Shown here: piece by piece, positions 55,600 to 64,000 of the stretch
Layout: every line of letters starts with the position of its first letter
How positions within the stretch are numbered: the first letter of the stretch is position 1
Source: Lytechinus pictus
Taxonomy: Eukaryota; Echinodermata; Echinoidea; Temnopleuroida; Toxopneustidae
Assembly (NCBI RefSeq): GCF_037042905.1
Contig: NW_026974141.1
Coordinates: 7,667,001-7,731,000, forward strand
Length of the DNA stretch: 64,000 bases
Reading direction: 5' to 3'
Made by a program: the position numbers and the translations under genes
Notes under the pieces: model-generated
Seen by the model: only the letters and a program-made list of their open reading frames with translations
The model's database searches: none
Told to the model about the DNA's origin: nothing

Positions 55600-55760
55600 C
55601 TTATCTTATCTCTCTCTCTCTCACTCTCTCTTTCTCTTTTCCACTAACTCTTACCATTTTCCTTACTCCCTTTTACCCCTTTCTCTATATATCTCCCTAG
55701 TTATGTTCCCCCTTCCCCTACTCACTCACTCCCTATTAGTCAATTGATAATTCATCTACA
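55600..55760. repeat. Pyrimidine-rich (CT) tract
   Basis: Long CTCTCTCT and CCCTTT runs with no coding sense. Confidence 0.7.
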
Positions 55761-56324
55761 TGTATAATTTCTCAGTACTTTCGTCTAATCAAATCTTAAA
55801 TGCTATGGACACTGCCCCTAATCTTTCTCTTTAAATTCTTCTTAGTTTACTCCATCTATCAATTTCCTTTAATAGTGTCTTCCTCTTCCTTCCTAATTAT
55901 TAAACCTACATGTACATGTATATCTATCTCATTCTCAGCACTTGCTTTAGGCTTTAGCCATATGATTGTCTTTATTAAAGTTTTCATTCAAGGAACATTA
56001 TGTCCTCTATTTTCATTGCACTATTTCTCTCTTTCTCCTCTCTGTCCCCCTCTTCCCCCTCTCCCTCTCTCTTCCAATGCATGCACTGGATGCTAATTTC
56101 ACACTAGGAATGTTATGAATCAATCAGCTTAGACTAGAAGGTTACGCCTGTCCAGGTCTCTGTCTGCTAATCATTATCATAAATTGTTGTTTGATTCCAC
56201 CCATGTCACCGTGCAATGTTACAGTAGACCCAACGGAACCCAAACCGATTGATTAAACAACACCCTGTCATGTTTAATGAAATTTTAACTGTGCTTTTCT
56301 AATACAACTACTTCTGCATTTATT

Positions 56325-56405
56325 TTTACTACTACTGCTGCTATATCACTACTACTACTACTACTACTACTGTTCCTGCTACTACTACTACTACTACTGT
56401 TACTG

Positions 56406-56436
<31 letters not shown>

Positions 56437-56690
56437 TTCTACTAGTACTACTACTACTTCTACTGCTACTACTACTTACTACTTCTACTACTACTGCTAC
56501 TGCTACTACTACATGAACTTACTACTACTACTACTACTTACTACAACTACTATTACTACAACTACTACTACTACTACCACTGCTACTACTACTACTACTA
56601 CTACTACTATTACTACTACTTCTACTACTAATACTACTACAATTACGGCTACTACTACTACTATTCTGCTTCTGCTACTACTATTACTTC
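56325..56690. repeat. (ACT)n/(CTA)n microsatellite
   Basis: About 365 bp of ACT triplets with GCT and TCT interruptions. The Thr-rich and Val-rich ORFs across it are repeat artefacts. Confidence 0.95.
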
Positions 56691-57889
56691 CTAACTTTGG
56701 TATCATTTATAAAAAAATAGAAAGAAAAAACAATCATTTCAAGTCTTGTGAACCATCATACTTTCGTTTCAAAGTGAATTCTCATTTCAAATTCGAGGAG
56801 GGTGCAGAAGCAGTGTGACATTTTCTGATCATTGATTAAAGACCATGAGATCATCAACCTCAATGAAACATCCCATGTATCATCATCCTGAATAATCAGT
56901 CGCCGGTTGTTTCTGTCACAAGCCTCACTTGCGACTTGAATTGTAGTTGGTGAAACCTGGTCTTGCCCTTGTTATCTCTAACCCTCTTTTAAAAAGAAAA
57001 AGGCTTGAGTACCCTATTTTATAAAGGAAAATCATGGAATTCGAGAAGAATACAGATTAGTCACAGAATTTCACAGGAAATATAATTTTTCAGCCGAACA
57101 ATTTGCATTATTGAAAAAACTGTGAAAATCTAAATAAAATCCAATAAAATGAAAGCTTGCATAACTGAAAATTTTACCCATAATCCATTTGCATTGTTTA
57201 TTGTTGCATTTGCAAGCTTTATTTCCACAGACACCATGGTTTTTAGAAGATTTTTACTATTCCAAATTGATTGGTTTTGTGCGTTTTGTACTATAAAGTA
57301 TTCATTAATATTTAAACGAAATGTGATGGCCAGAACACAGAAGAACTAGATATTGTGATTGGAATTATTCTGTTCAGGACTTCTGATGTCATGTGGCATG
57401 GGAGGTGTCCAAGTCTTACTTCTCACTTCTGGAAAGGTGTGACGTAGCCTTTAATGGAAAATGGATATCATCATCTTCTCTATCTCGTGAAATATGAATT
57501 GTACGGGTTTAGTTCATTTCTGGAAAGATACGACCAGGCTACTACTAACCATCGCTTTTCCAAAATCATTTCATACCACTTCATCAATCCCTTCATACAT
57601 GTGTAAAAACAGTGTTTTCTATTGATAAATATTGTTTCTGTGGCATTAGTATTATACATTTCTTATTTCTGAAAAAAGTGTGACTTAGTGTTTATGTACA
57701 TGAAGGTCTGACAAAATAGCCCCTTCTTTATGACAGCATACATATGTAATGTCATTACAGTCAATTAATGGTCAAGTAGAACTTTAAAACCTAATTTCCA
57801 ACTTTGACACAGGATTCATGTTACTCGTTTTTTATTTCCTGAGAGATACAGTATGACCTGGGGGTGTTTAACAGAGATTTAAAGGACAA

Positions 57890-58365
57890 GTCCACCCAAA
57901 CAAAAAGTTGATTTGAATAAAAAGAGAAAAATCCAACGAGCATAACACTGAAAATTTCTTTTGTATTTTATTATATGAAATAAGGAATATTCTATTTTTC
58001 TCCTCATCGTCAAGTGAAAAAACAATTAATTCCTCCTGAACATGTGGAATTAGCATTGTTTAATACTATATATGGTTCAAGTCAAGTTGGTCCTAATTGT
58101 CAAATCTGTAAAAAAATGAAATATTGTATAATTCAAACAACAAAAAACAAAAGAAATAGTGAGTGAGTGACATCATCGACTCACTCATTTGCATGTCACT
58201 GAGTTGTACATATCACTGTTTTGTGAAAAAATAAGCTAAACTTTAAAATGCCATAACTTTCTTATTTTACATCCGATTTTGATGAAATTTTCAGCATTGT
58301 GCTAGCTTGATTTTTCTCTATTTATTCAAATCAACATTTTTCTGGGGTGGAATTGACCTTTAAGC
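57890..58365. repeat. MITE, 'GGACAAGTCCACCC' family, copy 2
   Basis: Begins AAAGGACAAGTCCACCCAAA and ends GGGGTGGAATTGACCTTTAA, near-inverted; interior words match 2765-3345. Confidence 0.78.
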
Positions 58366-58372
58366 ATGACTT

Positions 58373-58553
58373 AGGTTGCACTTAAATGCCGACGCGTACA
58401 AGATATGCAACGTGCGATCTTATTGATCAATACACAGTAGTGTGCGTCCTCTTTGCATGATCTGACCAATGTGGTCATGTCTTTTATACCGCAAGCAACG
58501 AGGTATTTAAGAGCAACTCTAAGTCATACTTAAATCTTTGTGAAACACCCCCA
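58373..58553. repeat. MITE related to 54722-54932
   Basis: Starts CATGACTTAGGTTGCACTTA and ends CTAAGTCATACTTAAATC with a GTGAAACACCCCC boundary; ends are partly inverted. Confidence 0.55.
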
Positions 58554-60103
58554 GGCCTTTAAATCTGTCTAAACAGGCCCTTCTTAACTCCATTTAATAC
58601 CACTTGATCAATGCCTGGTTAGGTACACGAGACCTGTGTTTCCTATTGGTCGGTCAGGCGAGTTTCTATAGGAAAGGGGCGCTGCACGTTAATGCACCAT
58701 AATTGATGCAATTACGCAATGTGCCTTTGTCGCGGAGATCAGCTAATGCATCGGAGTCGGGCTGCGTAGTTGATGGATTAGATGTAGTTATCCTCCATGA
58801 GTCCTTGGTTGTGGAGGTGGTTGTTGATGAAAAGATGAATTTTTATCAGATTTGGTTGAAAATGTGCATTTTTAATCACGTTTACTGGAGATCCTCAACG
58901 CTGAAAAACTTGGAATGTTCTGAATGCTGTATAATATATTTTGTTTTGTATTGAATACTTTACGCATCAATCTTTTTAAAGAGCATCACTTGTAGCCTTA
59001 ATTTTGTACTACACTGAAAAAGTACAGCGTTAATTAAATATCCGCCAGCCATCCATATATATAGGTAAACACACTGTAAACAGCACCTATATAGTTCAGG
59101 GTTAACACCAAATAGATGTTTAAACCAGTAAATGTTAAAAGAACATTGTTTTGATTCTTATTATCTTTTGAAGAGCATTGATTCTCCCCTAAATATGTTT
59201 ATCACATTCCATATTAAAGACTTTACACACTACCAAGGATTCTATGACATTTGCTCTGACGACAGTTACTCTGCTATTGATTTCACACACTAATCGAATA
59301 ACTATCTTCAACACTAGATTAAACACTACACCATAGTACACCCTACCCTAATCCTAATCTTAAACCTTATCATGAAACCCTATGCAAACCTAACCCTATT
59401 CCTATATCTGAGACGAAATAAAGCCTCGAGCAATTGTCTCAGGACCAAACGTCGTGTCACCTCTAAATGAATACCTCAGCTTTAAAACAATAATGCAATG
59501 CTGTTTGTAACCTCACAAGGTTGAAATCCCTGAGAACTCTGTGTGCCATTTTAGTGTCTCTTTTCTCGAATAAAAATGAATATTTCAGCTCTAATATAAT
59601 CATGCAACGGTGTTTACCTCAAAAGGTTTAGATCCCTAGAAAAACTGTGTGAGCCTGCCATTTCAGCCTCTCTTTCCCCAGTAATATACCCTGACTTAAA
59701 AATCAATTTCTCTTATTGGAAGTGAGTTATAGAAGCAGGACGAAAGTGGCAAACGTGACTCGCAGAGGGCGATTATTTGCACAGATGCACCAGTCGTTAC
59801 ATGCACTTGGACCGTGCGTTCAAAGGACCTAAGAAAACCCCGTCCTGCGCAGTTATTTCAACCTACTTTAAACATCTGTATTGAACAGCATCATGTATTG
59901 GACTCTGAGCAATGATTTGAATCATTTAATATGATAAGCGAGAACTGGGATGAGTGCATTTGGCGGTTGTATCAGTTCATGTGAAGTGATTAATTGCAGT
60001 TGAGAACAAGGAATATAGTATATCATAATGAGAGTGTAAATTTAATTTGAGAGTCATGGAATATTGTATTATACATGTATATCATGCTTCTCCCTAAATT
60101 CCA

Positions 60104-60423
60104 AGGCCCATATTCTGAAGTCGGGTTTAACTTAAACTCAGGTTTAAAGTTGTGGTTTAAGCATGGATAGCCAATTATTACGTAAATCCTTAACAGTAGA
60201 GATATCATATTTCAGTTCATTTGGCTCTCAAATCATTCATTATCGTCTAGGGAGTATAAATAGATGATTGGCTTCGCCATCGATGAATCAGGAAAGAGCA
60301 CAGTAAACATAAGAAACATTTAACTTAATAAAATGTTTGACACTGTTGGCTTCCCATAATTTTAGCACAGAGTGAGACCATGGTCTATAAAGTTAAGACT
60401 GACTTCAGAATACACGCCCAAGG
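60104..60423. repeat. MITE with GCCCATATTCTGAAGTC ends, ~320 bp
   Basis: Left GGCCCATATTCTGAAGTCGG and right TGACTTCAGAATACACGCCC are inverted repeats; the AT-rich interior is noncoding. Confidence 0.8.
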
Positions 60424-61654
60424 ATTTAAAATAAATGCAGGTTGGCTGTGAAGAGAGAGTAGCCTACATTTTAATTGAATTTAATCCTAAGAATTAATGC
60501 AATTTAATAGTTAATCATCGCAGTTTGAATAAATCTAAATGTTCTGTTGAATAATTCTATTTTTGGCATGTTACGATTCATAGTTATTCTGGAATCAATA
60601 AACCGTTGATATCTAAGTGTGAGAGTCTATCAAGATTGCGTAAATTTTAGAATCATGAGATATTGAATCATGCTAAAAGTCTTTTAATATGAGAATGGTG
60701 TAATATAAAGTTTTTATATCGCGGGAAGGGTAAAACATTGAATTTAAAGAGTGGGTGTAGAAATAAGTGAAATTTTGAACTAATTTGGCACGATCAGATA
60801 TTGCCCATGTTTGAAATAAGACATCAGTATTGCAATTACACATCATTATAATTATGCTTCATTTACTCTGAACAAAAATCAAATGCTAAATGTTCTTTGT
60901 CATCATTGCACATTATTCACTACAATTCTTAGATTTGATAATACATACAAAATTGCAACCTACATGTAAGCTCTTGCAAAGTGTTAACTTTATATTTGTA
61001 ATTTATATTTAATTCTTGTACATTTAGTTCCTTAAAGAGTCTTAGATCATATCAAACTTTGGATTGTACCTCTTGTGAAATCAGGTCAATAGGTTTAAAG
61101 CTAAATGAACGTAGTTGCAGTAAAACACTGATTTCGTGAGAAAGTCTGTAAAACCATGGTAAAGTATTGATATATTATCGTGGATCTAGATCTGGTACAG
61201 TTACATAAACTGAACTTTGTGAAATCATAATATCTAGCTAAAAAACGATCACACTGAAGATCGCCAACACAGATAGGCACACGTGGGACAGTCTATTATT
61301 ATTGCTGGAATAAAGACCCGACGGAAGTGATCCGCGCTTATTTTGCTTATTTCTCAGCAATTACACAATTTCTTCCAGAATCCTTTGGCACATATTTTTC
61401 ATTCATACAAACAGACACTTTGGTGATCATTATATTAAATTCTGTAAAAAGTCATTTTGAGATCGTTCCCACAACTGGAATTTATCTTTAAGAAGTTGTC
61501 TGTATGGCTATGATATTGCACTTTCACCAGAACCATCGATAGGAGAGATGGAAGAGCCTTTGGTCTAGTGCCTCACACACTCTTCGATCATCATCGATGA
61601 TCTTTACTCAAATTCCCAAGGGAGGACACGTGCATTGCAGGCGAGTTTCTCTGA

Positions 61655-62000
61655 TCCCATGTATTTATATTGGTGTTGGGCCTGCGGTGTCAAACTTCAA
61701 CGATGTTATGGGTCTCCTTTCGACATTCTAAATGGATTTCATGGTAGCAGTAGCATACATGCAAGTCTGAATTACAGGAATTATTGTGTAGCCAAAAGTG
61801 ATCTTGCTGACAAGAGTCTGTTTTATCATAAGAATTAGATTATAAAGATTGATTCGTGGTCAATATCAACCAAAATTGGGTGCATTATGAGCAATGTTTT
61901 CTTAAACCCATGTATTTACATTGGTGCTAGGCCTGCGGTGTCAAACTTCAATGATGTGGGTCTCATTGAAACATTCTAATGCATTTCATAGCAGCTCTGC
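61655..62000 (+). repeat. ~252-bp spaced direct repeat
   Basis: CCCATGTATTTATATTGGTG at 61655 recurs as CCCATGTATTTACATTGGTG at 61907; both run on through GCCTGCGGTGTCAAACTTCA and a GGGTCTC. Confidence 0.85.
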
Positions 62001-62439
62001 TCGTCATTCAAGAATAGCTACATGCACCTATTGGAATTTTGTAATGTTTTTTTTTTCATTAGGTATTCAATCTAGTGGGTATTATTGAATTTATTGAATA
62101 TTTACGAGATTTCGATCAAAGTAATTTTAATAAAGTCTGAATTATACTCTAGAAAAATAATGTGTACCCAAATGGTCTTGTTTTCATCATCACTTGATTT
62201 TAATTTAGAAAAATAGTATTTTCCTCATATCATTTGATCAAGAAAGAGGTGTTCGATTATTCCATTATACTTTTAAGGACACTGTTAACCTTTGGTCATG
62301 ATGAAATTTAGGGTTCTGAAAATTTAGATAAACTCTGGAAAATTGTCAAAATCAACCACACAATAGAGGTCTTACGTAACCACTGCTAGACAATAGAAGC
62401 TTAATCCGGATTAGCACCAATAAGTTACCAATTATCTAC

Positions 62440-62580
62440 TGACCAATCACCATCCTCCTGCTTTCCTATTGGTTCATCCGTAATTACCTCTTCATTCCTG
62501 CTTTCCTATTGGCTCAACCTTAATTACTTCTCTATAACCGACCTGGTTATATACCCGAGTTTTCAAGTGGATCATCATTC
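62440..62580 (+). promoter_or_regulatory. Duplicated ATTGG (CCAAT) boxes and TATA-like box upstream of hammerhead-like core
   Basis: CTGCTTTCCTATTGGTTCAT and CTGCTTTCCTATTGGCTCAA are tandem copies, followed by GGTTATATACCCG about 30 bp before the hammerhead-like core. The layout looks like the promoter of a retroelement terminal repeat. No transcript evidence. Confidence 0.35.
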
Positions 62581-62617
62581 CTGATGACGACCAGAACACT
62601 CTGGTCGAAACGTCGTA
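62581..62617 (+). ncRNA. Hammerhead-ribozyme-like catalytic core
   Basis: CTGATGA (the conserved CUGANGA) is followed by stem II, GACCAG...CTGGTC (6 bp plus flanking C-G, loop AACACT), then GAAA and a tiny stem III (AC-GTC-GT) ending in a GTA cleavage-type triplet. Short stem III is known for hammerheads in Penelope-like elements. A stem I could not be found here, so this copy may be decayed, or active only in another form. Confidence 0.5.
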
Positions 62618-63530
62618 AACAGTTCTTTTCAGAGGTTACATACAATCAAGAAAGATTAACAAACAATCCTTTTCAGGACTACATACATGGTGTTTACCGT
62701 AAAAAAAACCTTCCATTATCAACCAATTTAATGTAAAATATACCAGAATTTTGGTTAATATTGATAATTCTTATGTGCCCTGATGAATGGAGCAATCAAG
62801 ATGCCAAGTGTCACCAATATTTCTTTTTTTCTCACTTCAGCACATAGTCATATACATTAGCCCAGTCCTAATCCTTATATCTTAACCCTGCATGTATGTA
62901 CAGTGGCTTTAATATTACCTGAGCACCAGGCTCATTAAAAAGGGACACTGTTAACTGATAAACGAGTCGCAGTTTACTCTCCCTGAAATAATTTCATTGA
63001 CTAATGTACTTTTCTTTGCCAACAATGAGTTTACCTTCATACATGTACTTCTTTCTTCAAGCGAATGCTATCTATAGTAGATGGTAACCCATTGTACACT
63101 GTAATTGATTAAATAATGAATCTTTTGCTCCCTTTTCTTTTCCCCAGTAATCATTTCAATGTTCAATTTGTGTTTTTTTGCCAACAATAATTACATTTTC
63201 CCTATATAAGTATCAAATCGCTATATACTTTAACAAGTTTGCAATCTTTAGTAGATAGTAACCTATTGCATACTCTAGCTTATAAAAAAAGTGAAATTTC
63301 ACTCCCTCAATTTTTTTTTCATTAAATAGAGTTACAAATAATTTCATTATACATGCTTTACCAGCAAAAAGGGAGATTTTATTATTTTCCTCTCTTAGAA
63401 TTTATTTCATTGACTTTATAATTTCAAAAGAAAATAGATCTGTCATTTCCCCCTCATACGCTCTGACAGGCAAAAGATGGGTTTTAACTTTTTTTTAAAT
63501 TCGATCCAAAATGTAAAAAAAATAATAATC

Positions 63531-63694
63531 TGGGCCCATTGCAAAAAAGTTCTTGTTATATCATAGTAACTTTGCCATCGAATAGTATCTTTAAGGGAAT
63601 CCTTGACTCTGATTGGCTGCTTGGCATTGTCATGGTAACTACCATTGGATGGCAAAGATACGATAATGGAAACTCTTATGCAACGGGGCCCTGG
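63531..63694. repeat. MITE-C with GGGCCC(A)TTGCA ends
   Basis: TGGGCCCATTGCAAAAAAGT at the left and CTTATGCAACGGGGCCC at the right, with paired inner arms (TAGTAACTTTGCCATCGAAT / ACCATTGGATGGCAAAGATA). Confidence 0.75.
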
Positions 63695-63838
63695 GTCCGG
63701 TAACACAAAGGTTAGCGATTGATTGTACGTTTGATAGTACGCTTGATTTTCACGATTGATTGTACATTGTAGTAAATGGAATCAATCGTAGAAAAATGTT
63801 CTACGATCATTGCTAAGCTTTGTGTTATGGGCCCCAGG
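63690..63838. repeat. MITE-D with CGTAACACAAAG-type ends
   Basis: GGTAACACAAAGGTTAGCGA at the left and TTGCTAAGCTTTGTGTTATG at the right are inverted. It directly abuts MITE-C. One half of this element is fused to MITE-A at 27493-27640. Confidence 0.8.
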
Positions 63839-64000
63839 TCTCTAATCACTCTCTTGGAGTGAAACTAGGGACCAATCTATTTGGAGTGAATTGTGCATCC
63901 ATATATAGTGCGTTGTAACCCCTTCTGGAGTTAACAGTGTATAGTTTTAGACATTTTCGCTCCCAAAAAGAGGTCAAAATCCACTCTCAGAGGATGCAAA

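Larger units (their letters stand above)
40146..64000 (+). other. Probable KCNQ intron 1 (at least 23.8 kb), repeat-rich
   Basis: After the exon 1 donor no S1 exon or other convincing coding exon was seen to the end of the window. A small exon could be missed, as could a gene nested here. Contents are listed as separate repeats. Less repetitive, GC-richer islands at 48600-48960, 52070-52430, 58660-58800 and 59730-59850 hold no ORF that I trust. Confidence 0.5.

Overview
This is nuclear DNA from an animal. Genes are split by GT/AG introns, lie far apart, and are surrounded by microsatellites, foldback elements, MITEs, tRNA-derived SINEs and a non-LTR retrotransposon. The protein families (synaptotagmin, Kv7/KCNQ, MANSC) are metazoan. 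The style of the MITEs (ends like TTTCATAAAGCTGTTCGTAA, TTGCATAAAACTTTTTACC, GGGGCCGCGGAA) makes me think of an echinoderm, most likely a sea urchin. That taxonomic guess is from memory and was not tested.

Four protein-coding genes can be assembled exon by exon with matching splice phases. (1) Minus strand, 5213 to beyond the left edge: a secreted or single-pass protein with a signal peptide, a MANSC domain and a long Ser/Pro/Thr-rich stalk. (2) Plus strand, 10915-31107: a complete six-exon synaptotagmin-like gene (407 codons), with an N-terminal membrane anchor, Cys/Lys-Arg juxtamembrane segment and tandem C2A-C2B; C2A has lost most Ca2+-binding aspartates. (3) Minus strand, 37298-33961: a complete three-exon gene (258 aa) that I cannot name, with a C-terminal stretch that looks RRM-like. 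(4) Plus strand, 39787 onward: the first coding exon of a KCNQ1-type potassium channel. Its donor has the phase I recall for vertebrate KCNQ1 exon 1, and the rest of the window to 64000 appears to be intron. The genes do unrelated jobs and only share a neighbourhood: genes 1/2 and 3/4 are divergent pairs, genes 2/3 are convergent.

Layout: 1-5213 gene 1 with MITE-filled introns, one MITE ending 9 bp from a splice donor; 5214-10914 intergenic, with inverted repeats, MITEs and a long AT tract; 10915-31107 synaptotagmin, whose 15.4-kb intron 1 carries a satellite domain built on CCCATATGGG, flanked by ~200-bp inverted repeats (11537-25311), plus a nested LINE (15601-18272); 31108-39786 gene 3 and GC-tract elements; 39787-64000 KCNQ exon 1 and a repeat-studded intron with an 11-bp minisatellite, a ~64-bp minisatellite, foldbacks, SINEs and a hammerhead-ribozyme-like core near 62.6 kb.

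The most unusual items are the satellite array with a 523-bp higher-order period inside an inverted-repeat-flanked domain, the hammerhead-like core next to a promoter-like block, the LINE whose empty target site survives in a second repeat copy, the unnamed gene 3, and the chimeric MITE cluster in synaptotagmin intron 3. No bacterial-type features, CRISPR arrays or intact tRNA/rRNA genes were seen.
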